Shown one piece after another: positions 25,709-33,835 of a stretch of DNA of 64,000 nucleotides (position 1 is its first letter; each line of letters starts with the position of its first letter). The stretch is from positions 1 through 64,000 of the forward strand of contig JBHJGS010000024.1 of the NCBI GenBank assembly GCA_050331575.1, read 5' to 3'. A model generated the notes under the pieces. That model made no database searches. It saw nothing but the letters and a program-made list of their open reading frames with translations, and was not told the origin of the DNA. The stretch is from JBHJGS01 sp050331575. GTDB lineage: Bacteria > Pseudomonadota > Alphaproteobacteria > Sphingomonadales > Rhodothalassiaceae. The translations under genes were made by a program, and so were the position numbers.

Positions 25709-26389
25709 ATGCAGAAAGACACTTCCGCCGAGCACGAGAGCCATCCGCCGGAAACCCCCGAGACCGAGCCGCATTCGGCCGACCAGCAGGCCCAGCAGGC
25801 TGAGCCCCAAGAGGCTGAGCCCCAGGAGACCCGGGCTGAAGCTGAAGAGGCCCGGCCGGAGCCGCAGCCAGCCGGCACGCAGGACACCGGCAGCCCGCTT
25901 CAGGAGCAGGTCCAGGAGATGAAGGACCGCTGGCTGCGCGCGGAGGCGGAGCTGAAGAATTTCCGCCGGCGCGCGGAGAAGGACAAAGCCGATGCTGCTG
26001 CCTATGCCATGACCGCGTTCGCCCGCGATCTTGTCACCGTGGCGGACTATTTGCGCATGGCGCTGGACAGCATGCCGCAGGAGGTGCGCCAGGATGATCG
26101 GGTGAAGACCTTTGTCACCGGCGTGGAGATGACCGAGAAGGAACTGCTCGCCGGCCTGTCCAAGCATGGCATCACCCCGATCGTGCCGGACAAGGAACCG
26201 TTTGATCCCAACCGCCACCAGGCGATGAGCGAGACCGATGCTGTGGACGTGCCGCCAGGCCATGTCGTGCAGACGGTGAAGACCGGCTATATGCTGAAGG
26301 ACCGCCTGCTGCGCCCGGCCTTGGTGGTGGTGGCCAAGGCGCCGGGCGGCGATCGCAGCGCCCGAACCAGCGTCGATCAGGAGGTTTAG
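25709..26389 (+). CDS. grpE: Nucleotide exchange factor GrpE
   Basis: A 226-residue co-chaperone that releases ADP from DnaK. The acidic Gln/Glu-rich N-terminus (about 1-65) contains QAEPQEAEPQE-type repeats and is probably disordered. The long helix LQEQVQEMKDRWLRAEAELK and FRRRAEKDKADA follow, then the C-terminal beta domain with FDPNRHQAM and GYMLKDRLLRPALVVV. It is co-transcribed with hrcA. dnaK is not in this window. Its stop overlaps the stop of the convergent RHH/receiver-like gene by three bases. Confidence 0.95.
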   Translation: MQKDTSAEHESHPPETPETEPHSADQQAQQAEPQEAEPQETRAEAEEARPEPQPAGTQDTGSPLQEQVQEMKDRWLRAEAELKNFRRRAEKDKADAAAYAMTAFARDLVTVADYLRMALDSMPQEVRQDDRVKTFVTGVEMTEKELLAGLSKHGITPIVPDKEPFDPNRHQAMSETDAVDVPPGHVVQTVKTGYMLKDRLLRPALVVVAKAPGGDRSARTSVDQEV

Positions 26390-27036
26390 GCGCCTTGGGG
26401 TTCGGTCAAGGCCGCCAGGGCCTGCGGCAATTCCTGCGCCAGCCGATCACGCGAGATCAGCCGCCGGCCGGGCGCCGCGCCGGCTGCCTCCGCCAGATCG
26501 ATGCCGTCTGCCCGGCCGCACAGGACCGCGGCGAGCCCGTAATGCGCCAGCTTGTTCGCCAGGGTGAGCGCGTCGCCCGCGGCGTCCTGCAGGTCGATCA
26601 CCGCCACTTTGGCGGGGTTTTGCCGCGCCAGGATCAGCGCCTCCTCGCTGTCCGTGGCCGGGCCCAGCGCGTGATAGCCGCTCTGGGCCAGCACCGCGGC
26701 ATAGCCTTGGCCAAGCAGGAAATCCCGCGCCACGACCAGCACCTGCGGCCCGCGCGCCGGGGCGAAGGCGCGGTCCGCGCCCTCCTCAGAGGGCACCACG
26801 CCGACCGCGCCTGAGGCCACGGTGCGGTCCAGCAACGGCCTGTCACCCGTAGCCGAAGCGCTGGCCTTCAAGCCCAGATTCATTAGGGCGCGCACGGCGG
26901 CTGACCGGGTCGGCATGCGGTGGGCGAAGCGCCACTCCTCCACCGCCTCGACCTCCGCCAGGGTGAGCATCACTTGCAGCCGTTCACCCCGCTTCGTTGC
27001 CATCGGTCGCTTCGCCTCTCTGACACCAACATCCAT
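26386..27036 (-). CDS. Ribbon-helix-helix domain fused to a receiver-like domain
   Basis: A 216-residue protein. Residues about 12-60 (KRGERLQVMLTLAEVEAVEE, then RMPTRSAAVRALMNLGL) look like an RHH DNA-binding fold of a type common in alphaproteobacteria as a stand-alone small protein. After an Ala/Gly-rich linker, residues about 98-205 look like a receiver domain (VLVVARDFLLGQGYAAVLAQ, GPATDSEEALILARQ, KVAVIDLQDAAGDAL). The acidic pocket is degenerate (AR-D rather than D-D), so phosphorylation is doubtful. ATG 27036 has AAGGG upstream; ATG 27003 is an alternative. Convergent with grpE. The role is unknown. Confidence 0.65.
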   Translation of the reverse strand: MDVGVREAKRPMATKRGERLQVMLTLAEVEAVEEWRFAHRMPTRSAAVRALMNLGLKASASATGDRPLLDRTVASGAVGVVPSEEGADRAFAPARGPQVLVVARDFLLGQGYAAVLAQSGYHALGPATDSEEALILARQNPAKVAVIDLQDAAGDALTLANKLAHYGLAAVLCGRADGIDLAEAAGAAPGRRLISRDRLAQELPQALAALTEPQGA

Positions 27037-27249
27037 ACTCAGCCCTTTCGACCGGGAAAACCGTAAACCGTGCGGCAGGTTGAATGCCAGCCTCCTGCGC
27101 CTGTGGCAAAGCGGCATTGGCCAGGGTCAATTTCGGAGCGGATTTGCCGCGGCTCCCGGGTTGGACTTGGAACCATCGGCAATGCCCGCCGTTGCCCTGG
27201 CAAGATGCCGTGGCGGTGCCGCGGTCTGTACGCCGACCAGGAGGATGGC

Positions 27250-27621
27250 ATGACTTTGAAAAAACGTCATTTGACACTGATCGCCGCGCTGGCGCTGCCT
27301 TTGGGCTTGGGTGCCTGCGAAGAGGAGTATGACGACGACGTTCAGCTTGGCGAGGAAATGGAAGAAACCGGCGAGCAACTGGAACGCGCCGGTGAGGCCA
27401 CCGGCGAAGAGCTAGAGGACTTCGGCCAGAACGTCGAGGAAGAGACCGAGGAGTTCGGCCAAAACGTTGAGGAAGAAACCGAGGAATTCGGTCAGGCGGT
27501 TGACGAGGAAACCGACGAAACCGTCAATGAAGCCCGCCGCGAACTCGACGAAATGGATGTCGACGACACCGACGAAGACGACCGCCAAGGCGGCAACACG
27601 GACGGTACCACCGGCAACTAG
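27250..27621 (+). CDS. Acidic lipoprotein with 11-residue repeats
   Basis: A 123-residue protein with a lipoprotein signal (hydrophobic stretch and lipobox LGAC, Cys23). The mature part is extremely acidic. From about residue 33 it follows an 11-residue period: LGEEMEETGEQ, LERAGEATGEE, LEDFGQNVEEE, TEEFGQNVEEE, TEEFGQAVDEE, then a more diverged copy. This hendecad pattern fits an amphipathic or right-handed coiled-coil helix. The tail is disordered (DDTDEDDRQGGNTDGTTGN). AGGAGG lies 5 bases before the ATG at 27250. I do not know a function; an envelope-anchored acidic helix is what can be seen. Confidence 0.75.
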   Translation: MTLKKRHLTLIAALALPLGLGACEEEYDDDVQLGEEMEETGEQLERAGEATGEELEDFGQNVEEETEEFGQNVEEETEEFGQAVDEETDETVNEARRELDEMDVDDTDEDDRQGGNTDGTTGN

Positions 27622-27626
27622 CGCAA

Positions 27627-27658
27627 ATCCGATCAACTGCGATCGCGGTTGATCGGAT
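27627..27658. terminator. 11-bp perfect hairpin after the lipoprotein gene
   Basis: ATCCGATCAAC (27627-27637) pairs with GTTGATCGGAT (27648-27658) around a loop that contains the palindrome GCGATCGC. It begins six bases after the lipoprotein stop codon. No U-tract follows, so termination may be weak or the hairpin may protect the mRNA 3' end. Confidence 0.5.
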
Positions 27659-27880
27659 GAAAAGGCCCGCCTTCTAAGGGGGCCGAGCAACGGTTCGGAC
27701 CCTTTGGCACCGCGTCGCCAGGCCAATCAGCCCGATGGCGCGCTTAGCCGCTGTTCGAGCAAGAAATCGGGGCCCTGGCCCCGCCCCCCCCACCGACGCT
27801 CGTCGCCTGTGCGTCCCCCTTGGCTGTGCTTGATCGCAAAATTGAACGGCTTTATGCTGCCTCGGGCAGGAGCAAGAGCG

Positions 27881-28900
27881 ATGCAACAGAGCCAAGATGA
27901 TCCCGCTCCAGCGGAGGGATTGCGCGCCTGGGTGGTGGATTTGGCGCCAACCTGGGCGGACCCGTTTGTCGCCCGATTGCCGGGACTGTTGCTCATCCCT
28001 GCATTGGCGGCAGGCCTTGTCGGCGCCCTGTGGGTTGGCATCACCACGGTACGAACCGTCGGCCAGGGAGCACAATGGCTCGGCACGCTGATCTCGGATC
28101 CGGGCGCTGCTCTGCGCAGTGCCGTGACACCGCCAAACACCGCAGACATCACAAAGCAGGCCCTGCGCGAGGTGCTCGAAGAGGAACGTGCCCGCCGCAC
28201 CAGCGACGCGCTGACGCCGGAGGAACAGGCGGCCAGTGATGCAGCGGTCGATCGCCTGGCTGAGCGCCCGAACGAGCAGGCCAAACGGGCTCGGCGCCTG
28301 CTCGCCAAAGGCGATGTGGCCGCGGCCTTTTCGGTGCTGACTGAGGAAGCGGAGCAGGCGGATCAAGAGGCGGCTGCCCGCTGGAAAGAGCTGGGCGCGC
28401 TGGCCAAGGGGATCGACACCGCCCGCGCGCTCGAGGCTTATGAGCAAGCGTTTCAGCGCACCCCAAAGGATTTCTGCGTGTGCATTGAATTAAGCCGGCT
28501 GCGCCAAGAGGCCGGGAAGACGGCCGGCGCCTTAGCTGCCGCCCACGCTGCGGACCAGGCCGCGCAGAGTGAGCGGGAGATGAGCGTCGCTTGGATCAAT
28601 CTCGGCGATGTGCTGGAGCAGGCGGGCGATCTGGCCGGCGCCCGCGCCCGCTATGAGGCGGGCCTGGAGATTGCCACGCGCCTGGCCGCGGCCAATCCCG
28701 GCAGTGCCGCGGCACAGCGGGATTTGATCGTCAGCTTCGCAAAGCTCGGCGCAATCGCGCCCGGTGCTGGATGGTGGGCGAAGGGGTTGGCGGTGGCGGA
28801 GCGGCTGGCCGCAGATGGGCGCTTGGCCCCGGCGGATCAGTGGATGCTCGCAGAGCTCCGCGAGAAAGCCGCGGCGGAGGCCGCGTCGATGCAGGATTAA
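27881..28900 (+). CDS. Membrane-anchored TPR-type repeat protein
   Basis: A 339-residue protein. An N-terminal amphipathic region is followed by a transmembrane helix (LPGLLLIPALAAGLVGALWV, about residues 33-52). The remainder is helical with tetratricopeptide-like units: KRARRLLAKGDVAAAFSVLT, ALEAYEQAFQRTPKDF, and the clear TPR AWINLGDVLEQAGDLAGARA. AGGAG precedes the ATG at 27881. Similar N-terminally anchored TPR proteins often hold signalling or toxin-like partners, but none is encoded next door. It lies alone, and its stop is 5 bases from that of the convergent deacetylase. Confidence 0.65.
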   Translation: MQQSQDDPAPAEGLRAWVVDLAPTWADPFVARLPGLLLIPALAAGLVGALWVGITTVRTVGQGAQWLGTLISDPGAALRSAVTPPNTADITKQALREVLEEERARRTSDALTPEEQAASDAAVDRLAERPNEQAKRARRLLAKGDVAAAFSVLTEEAEQADQEAAARWKELGALAKGIDTARALEAYEQAFQRTPKDFCVCIELSRLRQEAGKTAGALAAAHAADQAAQSEREMSVAWINLGDVLEQAGDLAGARARYEAGLEIATRLAAANPGSAAAQRDLIVSFAKLGAIAPGAGWWAKGLAVAERLAADGRLAPADQWMLAELREKAAAEAASMQD

Positions 28901-28905
28901 GCCCG

Positions 28906-29943
28906 CTAACCCAGCACAGGCACATAGAAGAACCGGCCGCGCCAATACCAGCGGCCGCCGGGGCCTGGCAGGGTGCAGGTGATGCGTTGGCGGCCGGGGG
29001 GGAAGGGCTTGTCCATGCGGATTTCCACGCGATCGTCTAGCACCATCGGCTCAATGCGCTCGGGCAGGTGGCTGGCAAAGCAGTTCATCGCGGACAGGCC
29101 GGCGACCTCTTCGGTAACGGTAAAGCCATAGGCCGGCGGGTTCTGGGCCTGCTGGTCCAGCACCACCTCATCGGGCACAATCTCCTTGGCCGGCAAGGCG
29201 CGCGAGCCGGCGAGAAGGCGGAACCGGTCGAGCCCACCATAACGCTCGTTCAAGGCAAAGCGCGGGATCGCATACAGATCATCGTCCAGCCCCACCGCGC
29301 CGGAATGCTGCGCCAGCGCCGCGGTGAAGCCCGCCGCTTCCAACGCCTTGGCATGGGCCAGGGAATATTCCCCGAACGGATAGGCCAGGATCTTCGGCAC
29401 ATCCCCCAATTCTTGCTCGAACAGGGCGCTGGCCTCCGCGATATCGGCCATGGCTGCGTCAACACCGACATCGACCATATGGACATGGCCATGGCCATGA
29501 TGGCCGATGCTGAGGCCCTCTGCACGCAAGCGGCGGAGCTGGTCCCAGCTCATAATGTCGGCATAGCCTTCGTTGACGGCTTGTGTGGCGACGAACAAGG
29601 TGGCGGGGAAGCCCTTCTCCTTCAATCGCGGCCAGGCCTTGACCGCGAAGGAGCGGTAGGCGTCATCAATGGTGATGACGACGCTTTTGTCCGGCAGCGG
29701 GTCGCCGGTTTTCATGGCCTCGATCAGCTGGGTGAGCGGGATCACGCGAAAGTCTTTGGCGGCCAGATGATCCAAATGCGCTTGGAACTGATCCATCTGA
29801 ATATTCGTGCTGGGATAGCGGTCTTCGCCGAAGCGGTGGTACATCAAGATCACCGCGGAGCGCTGGTCTGCCGTTTGCGCGACCGCGCCGGCGGCACAGG
29901 CGATTTGCATCGTCAAAACGGCTATTCTAAGGGCTTGGTGCAT
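28906..29943 (-). CDS. Exported polysaccharide deacetylase family protein
   Basis: A 345-residue NodB-type carbohydrate esterase (CE4). The signal peptide (MHQALRIAVLTMQIACAAGA) points to the periplasm. The deacetylase domain has ILMYHRF, the motif-1 acid pair VITIDDAYRS, SIGHHGHGH as the metal-binding H-x-x-x-H region (motif 2) and ILAYPFGEYS (motif 3). The C-terminal 100 residues form an extra domain ending in a beta-rich RWYWRGRFFYVPVLG. GGGAGAGGATC precedes the ATG at 29943. It probably removes acetyl groups from a surface or cell-wall glycan. Divergent from the nitroreductase. Confidence 0.85.
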   Translation of the reverse strand: MHQALRIAVLTMQIACAAGAVAQTADQRSAVILMYHRFGEDRYPSTNIQMDQFQAHLDHLAAKDFRVIPLTQLIEAMKTGDPLPDKSVVITIDDAYRSFAVKAWPRLKEKGFPATLFVATQAVNEGYADIMSWDQLRRLRAEGLSIGHHGHGHVHMVDVGVDAAMADIAEASALFEQELGDVPKILAYPFGEYSLAHAKALEAAGFTAALAQHSGAVGLDDDLYAIPRFALNERYGGLDRFRLLAGSRALPAKEIVPDEVVLDQQAQNPPAYGFTVTEEVAGLSAMNCFASHLPERIEPMVLDDRVEIRMDKPFPPGRQRITCTLPGPGGRWYWRGRFFYVPVLG

Positions 29944-29991
29944 GATCCTCTCCCGCACGTTCCGCGCGCACGCCAAGGACTGACCCCAATC

Positions 29992-30585
29992 ATGAGCACC
30001 ATCCTCTCCGATCACGCGCTTGACCAGCTGTTCCGCGACGCCCGCTCGTTCAGCGAGTGGCAGGACAAGCCGGTGTCCAACACACTTTTGCAGGCGATTT
30101 ATGATCTGGCCAAGATGGGCCCGACCAGCGCCAATTGCTCGCCCGCCCGGTTTCTCTTTCTTACATCACCGGCGGCCAAGCAACGCCTGAAGCCGTATCT
30201 GATGGCGGGCAATGTCGACAAGGTGATGACCGCACCGGTGACGGTGATCATCGCCATGGACCCGAAATTCTATGATCGGATCCCCGAGCTGTTCCCGCAC
30301 AATCCCGGCGCCCGGTCCTGGTTTGCCGACGATGCCGCCGCCGCAGAGGCGACGATGCTGCGCAACGCCACGCTGCAGGGCGCCTATCTGATGCTGGCCG
30401 CGCGCGCGCTGGGGCTGGATTGCGGGCCGATGTCCGGGTTCGACAATGCCGGGGTGGATCAGGACTTCTTCCCCGATGGCGCGCTCAAGTCCAACTTCCT
30501 GTGCTGCCTCGGCTATGGCAAGCGCGACAGCCTGTTCCCGCGCAGCCCCCGGTTGCCGTTCGACGATGCCTGCCAGATCCTCTAG
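29992..30585 (+). CDS. Malonic semialdehyde reductase RutE-like nitroreductase
   Basis: A 197-residue FMN enzyme of the nitroreductase superfamily, close to RutE/HadB-type proteins. It has ARSFSEWQDKPVS, the FMN-binding MGPTSANCSPARFLFL, and the late motifs AARALGLDCGPMSGFDNA and FLCCLGYG. RutE reduces malonic semialdehyde in uracil breakdown; other members act on quinones or nitro compounds. No rut genes are nearby, so the substrate is open. Its last 20 bases overlap the start of tsaB. Confidence 0.82.
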   Translation: MSTILSDHALDQLFRDARSFSEWQDKPVSNTLLQAIYDLAKMGPTSANCSPARFLFLTSPAAKQRLKPYLMAGNVDKVMTAPVTVIIAMDPKFYDRIPELFPHNPGARSWFADDAAAAEATMLRNATLQGAYLMLAARALGLDCGPMSGFDNAGVDQDFFPDGALKSNFLCCLGYGKRDSLFPRSPRLPFDDACQIL

Positions 30586-31216
30586 TCCCGCGCCGGTCTT
30601 GGCCCTGGACACGGCCCTGAAGCGCTGTTCGGTGTGGGTCGGTGGGGCTGACGCGCGCGCCGCGATCGATCGGCCGCTGGCGCGAGGCCATGCGGAACGG
30701 CTGATCCCGATGATTGAGCAGGCGCTGGCCCTCGCCCGGTGCGACCTCCAGGATCTGGCAGGGATCGCGGTGACCGCCGGGCCGGGCAGCTTTACAGGCG
30801 TGCGGACGGGCCTGGCCGCGGCACGGGCCCTGGCCTTGGCCACCGGCTTGCCGGTCTATCCGGTGACCACGCTGATGGCCTTGGCCGCCACCGCAGGGCC
30901 CACGCCCGGCCGGTGGCTGGCGCTGATCGAGGGGCCGCGCGATCAGGCCTATGCCCAGCGCTTTCAGGTCACCGGCGCGGGGCTTGAACCGCTGGAGGCG
31001 CCGGTGTGCCTGCCGCGCGAGGCAGCGCTTGGCCGTGCCCATGATCATCGGCTGTGTTGGCACGCGGACAGCCCCTCCTTGGCGGAGGCGGCCGGGCGGC
31101 TGGCCGCGCGGGGCAACCTGACCGCTGGTCCGGCTGAACCGGTCTATCTGCGGCCGCCTGACGCAGCCTTGCCGGCGGACAATCCCTTTGCCCGGACGCT
31201 GCCAGCGCGATCATGA
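30566..31216 (+). CDS. tsaB: tRNA threonylcarbamoyladenosine biosynthesis protein TsaB
   Basis: A 216-residue ASKHA-fold protein that, with TsaD and TsaE, attaches the threonylcarbamoyl group to A37 of ANN-decoding tRNAs. It has LALDTALKRCSV, GHAERLIPMIEQAL and the signature TAGPGSFTGVRTGLAAARA. I chose the ATG at 30566 since homology begins right after it; the open frame further upstream is a shadow of the nitroreductase. rimI follows with a 4-base overlap, the common tsaB-rimI pairing. Confidence 0.93.
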   Translation: MPARSSSPAPVLALDTALKRCSVWVGGADARAAIDRPLARGHAERLIPMIEQALALARCDLQDLAGIAVTAGPGSFTGVRTGLAAARALALATGLPVYPVTTLMALAATAGPTPGRWLALIEGPRDQAYAQRFQVTGAGLEPLEAPVCLPREAALGRAHDHRLCWHADSPSLAEAAGRLAARGNLTAGPAEPVYLRPPDAALPADNPFARTLPARS

Positions 31217-31689
31217 GCGTGTCTGTCGATCCGGCCGGGCCGGATAAGGCCATGACCATCCACCGGCTGCACAGCCAGTGTTTTGCGCCGGGACAAGGCG
31301 ATTATTGGCGGCTCGGCGAAATCAGCGCGTCCTTGAACCGGCCGGATGGCTGGGCCTTGCTGGTGTCGATCGCGGGCACACCGGCGGCCTATGGGCTGTT
31401 TCGCCAGGTCCTGGATGAGTGCGAAATCCTGTCGCTCGGCGTGGCGCCGGCCTATCGGCGCAGCGGCCTGGCGTCGGTGCTGTTAGGTGCGGCATTGGCT
31501 CAGGCCGGCAGCCGCGGCATCGGCCGCTGGCTGCTGGAGGTCCGCGCGGATAACCGGGCGGGGCGGCGGCTTTATGCGCGGCACGGTTTTAGAGCCGTCG
31601 GCCGCCGACCGGGATATTATCGAGATCTCGGCCAAAGTCCTAAAGATGCCGTGACAATGATTTGTCATACCAGCCTGTTAAATCGCTAA
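31213..31689 (+). CDS. rimI: GNAT acetyltransferase RimI-like
   Basis: A 158-residue N-acetyltransferase. The acetyl-CoA-binding motif A is present (LGVAPAYRRSGLASVLL), with the preceding DECEILSLGV strand and the downstream VRADNRAGRRLYARHGF and YYRD segment typical of RimI, which acetylates ribosomal protein bS18 at its N-terminus. The ATG overlaps the tsaB stop (ATGA). An intrinsic terminator overlaps its own stop codon. Confidence 0.88.
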   Translation: MSVSVDPAGPDKAMTIHRLHSQCFAPGQGDYWRLGEISASLNRPDGWALLVSIAGTPAAYGLFRQVLDECEILSLGVAPAYRRSGLASVLLGAALAQAGSRGIGRWLLEVRADNRAGRRLYARHGFRAVGRRPGYYRDLGQSPKDAVTMICHTSLLNR

Positions 31690-31704
31690 TTGTTGCGATT
31701 TTTT
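31680..31704 (+). terminator. Intrinsic terminator after rimI
   Basis: AAATCGC (31680-31686) pairs with GCGATTT (31695-31701), and the right arm runs into a six-base T-run (31699-31704). The left arm lies inside the last codons of rimI, so termination begins at the stop codon itself. This separates tsaB-rimI from mucR. Confidence 0.65.
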
Positions 31705-32018
31705 CATGCTTTTGCTCAAGACGCTCCCGCGTCAGAGTGACACTCTTGCCGAAATGAGCAATCAAGTTTCAGAGCCAAGGCGTCAAGGAGATCCGTGAGG
31801 TCAATTTTCTGATGCCGAAGCGCCATGAGCAGTCCCTGATTTAAAGGATCGGTCACCTTTGCCACGGTGGATCTATTCTTTTTTATTTGCCTTTGAGACG
31901 GGTTCAGCCTATTTTGCGTACCGACGCAAGAGCCGGGCTGAATATTGTCTTGAGCGGACGCGCCCTTTTGCACCCCCGCTCACGGCTGATCGGCCCCGGC
32001 CACGACCAGGGAAGTTCA
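31690..32018. other. AT-richer leader region upstream of mucR (329 bases)
   Basis: This gap is visibly richer in A and T than its surroundings and includes runs such as TTTTTT (31699-31704) and CTTTTTTATTT (about 31879-31889), the latter after an imperfect GATC/CACC hairpin. MucR proteins bind AT-rich DNA with T-A steps and commonly repress their own genes, so this is a likely autoregulatory region. A minus-strand frame of 85 codons (31716-31973) lies here; I do not treat it as a gene. Confidence 0.5.
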
Positions 32019-32432
32019 ATGACAGAGATGGCCAATTCCAAAGACGAAATTCTGGCACTGACGGCAGATATCGTTGCTTCGCATGTCTCAAATAATTCTG
32101 TTCCGGTATCGGAATTACCCACCTTGATCGAGCAGGTGTTTATCACGCTGAGCTCGGTCGGCGGTCCCGCGGACGCCAAGGAGGACCGGCCTGAGCCCGC
32201 CGTGCCGATCAAGAAGTCGGTCACCCCGGACTTCATCATCTGCTTGGAAGACGGCAAGAAACTGAAGATGCTGAAACGGCATCTGAAAACCCGCTACAAC
32301 ATGAATCCGGAAGAATATCGTGACCGCTGGGGTCTGCCGCCGGATTATCCAATGGTCGCGCCGAATTATGCCAAGCAACGACGCGATCTGGCCAAGAAGA
32401 TCGGTCTTGGCACATCCCGACGCAAGAGCTAG
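32019..32432 (+). CDS. mucR: MucR/Ros family transcriptional regulator
   Basis: A 137-residue regulator of the Ros/MucR group, which acts as a global, H-NS-like repressor in alphaproteobacteria. The N-terminal oligomerisation region (ILALTADIVASHVSNNSVPV) and the C-terminal DNA-binding fold (SVTPDFIICLEDGKKLKMLK, then MNPEEYRDRWGLPPDYPMVA) are typical. In the zinc-finger region the first ligand positions are Cys and Asp and the first His is kept, but the second His position reads K-T-R-Y. AGGGAAG precedes the ATG at 32019. It sits between tsaB-rimI and fur. Confidence 0.92.
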   Translation: MTEMANSKDEILALTADIVASHVSNNSVPVSELPTLIEQVFITLSSVGGPADAKEDRPEPAVPIKKSVTPDFIICLEDGKKLKMLKRHLKTRYNMNPEEYRDRWGLPPDYPMVAPNYAKQRRDLAKKIGLGTSRRKS

Positions 32433-32594
32433 TCTGCCGCCGATCGCACCGGACCGGCCGAGCGCGAGGGGCCCGGCTGCCCCGGGGCAGAGGACCGGTT
32501 CGCCGGTCCGATCATCAGGCGCAGGGTGGCATGCCGGCAGCATTTCCACCTGCACCGGGCAGCATTCGCATCGGGAGGGGGTGAGCGCAGGGCC

Positions 32595-33029
32595 ATGACC
32601 GAGATTGTGACCGATATCGAAGCGATCTGTGCGCAGAAGGGCATGCGCATGACCGACCAGCGTCGGGTCATTGCACGTGTGCTCAGCCAGGCGACCGACC
32701 ATCCCGATGTTGAGGAAGTGTATCGCCGGGCCACGCGCATTGACGACAAGATATCGATCGCCACGGTCTATCGCACCGTGCGTCTGTTCGAAGAAGCCGG
32801 CATTCTGGAACGCCATGATTTCCGGGACGGTCGCTCGCGCTATGAGCCGGTCACCGAGGAGCATCATGACCATCTGATCGATGTCGAAACCGGCGAGGTG
32901 CTGGAATTCCATAATGAGGAAATCGAGCGCCTGCAGCGCGAGATCGCGCGCAAAATGGGCTTCGAGCTGGTCGATCACCGCATGGAATTGTATGGCGTGC
33001 CGCTGAAAAAGTCGGCCACCAAGGACTGA
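32595..33029 (+). CDS. fur: Fur family metal-responsive regulator
   Basis: A 144-residue Fur-type repressor. The N-terminal winged helix has RMTDQRRVIARVL, HPDVEEVYRRA and ISIATVYRTVRLFEEAGIL. The dimer domain has the metal-binding EEHHDHLIDVETGEVLEFHN. As usual for alphaproteobacterial Fur/Mur, the CxxC zinc motif is absent. The family senses Fe(II) or Mn(II); which one cannot be read here. The ATG at 32595 was chosen since homology begins there. plsC follows 5 bases on. Confidence 0.9.
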   Translation: MTEIVTDIEAICAQKGMRMTDQRRVIARVLSQATDHPDVEEVYRRATRIDDKISIATVYRTVRLFEEAGILERHDFRDGRSRYEPVTEEHHDHLIDVETGEVLEFHNEEIERLQREIARKMGFELVDHRMELYGVPLKKSATKD

Positions 33030-33034
33030 CGGGC

Positions 33035-33835
33035 TTGGCCGCACGGCCGGGCCGCCTGCCGCTGCGCTCCGGGATCGCCCTGGCCGGTCTGGCGCTGGCC
33101 ACCATACCCGCGGCGTTGGTGCAGGCGATCTTGATCCCGGTGTGGCCGCGCGGAGCCAATTGGATGCCGCCGCTGTGGCACCGCATCGCCTGCCGCATTC
33201 TCGGCGTGCGCGTGCATGTGCGCGGCACGCCGGTCAGCCGCGGACCCTGCCTGTTTGCCGCCAACCATATCTCCTGGCTGGACATACCGGTGCTGGCCAG
33301 CCGGTTGCGCATCTCGTTCATCGCCAAGCAAGAGGTTGCCGGCTGGGGCGTCTTCGGCATGCTGGCCAAATTGCAACGCACCGTGTTCGTGGCGCGGCAG
33401 CGGCGGCACGAAGCCGGGCGCCAGCGCGATCTTTTGGCCCGCCGCTTCGGCGCCGGCGACGCGCTGGTGCTGTTCGCCGAAGGCACCTCCTCAGACGGCC
33501 GCACCGTGCTGCCGTTCAAGACGGCGCTGTTTTCGGTGGCTGAGCAGACAGAAAAGGCCGGCGTGCCGCTGCCGGTGCAGCCGGTGACGATCCGCTACAC
33601 CCAGATTGACGGCCGGCCGCTGCGCCGGGCTGACCGGCCGCGCATCGCCTGGATCGGCGATATGGAGCTGGTGCCGCATTTTCTGGACGTGCTGAAGGCC
33701 GGCCCGATCCACGCGGAGATCGTATTTCACCCGCCGCTCAGCCTGGCCGCTGCGGGCTCACGCAAGCTGCTGGCGCGCGCGTGTGAAGACCTGGTGCGGC
33801 AGGGCCTGCATGACCGCGGGCTTGGGTCTCAATAA
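33035..33835 (+). CDS. plsC: 1-acyl-sn-glycerol-3-phosphate acyltransferase (PlsC-like)
   Basis: A 266-residue membrane acyltransferase that adds the second acyl chain in phosphatidate synthesis, or a lyso-lipid acyltransferase such as OlsA. It has a hydrophobic N-terminal helix (IALAGLALATIPAALVQAIL), the block I motif NHISWLD, block II KLQRTVFVARQ and block III FAEGTSSDGRTVLPFKTALF. It begins at a TTG with AAGGA upstream inside the fur 3' end. Its stop overlaps that of the convergent cysNC by seven bases. Confidence 0.88.
   Translation: MAARPGRLPLRSGIALAGLALATIPAALVQAILIPVWPRGANWMPPLWHRIACRILGVRVHVRGTPVSRGPCLFAANHISWLDIPVLASRLRISFIAKQEVAGWGVFGMLAKLQRTVFVARQRRHEAGRQRDLLARRFGAGDALVLFAEGTSSDGRTVLPFKTALFSVAEQTEKAGVPLPVQPVTIRYTQIDGRPLRRADRPRIAWIGDMELVPHFLDVLKAGPIHAEIVFHPPLSLAAAGSRKLLARACEDLVRQGLHDRGLGSQ

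Noticed and set aside
31716..31973. 85-codon minus-strand frame upstream of mucR
   Set aside because: No ribosome site or family was recognised. It lies in a probable regulatory region, so it is noted only as a question.
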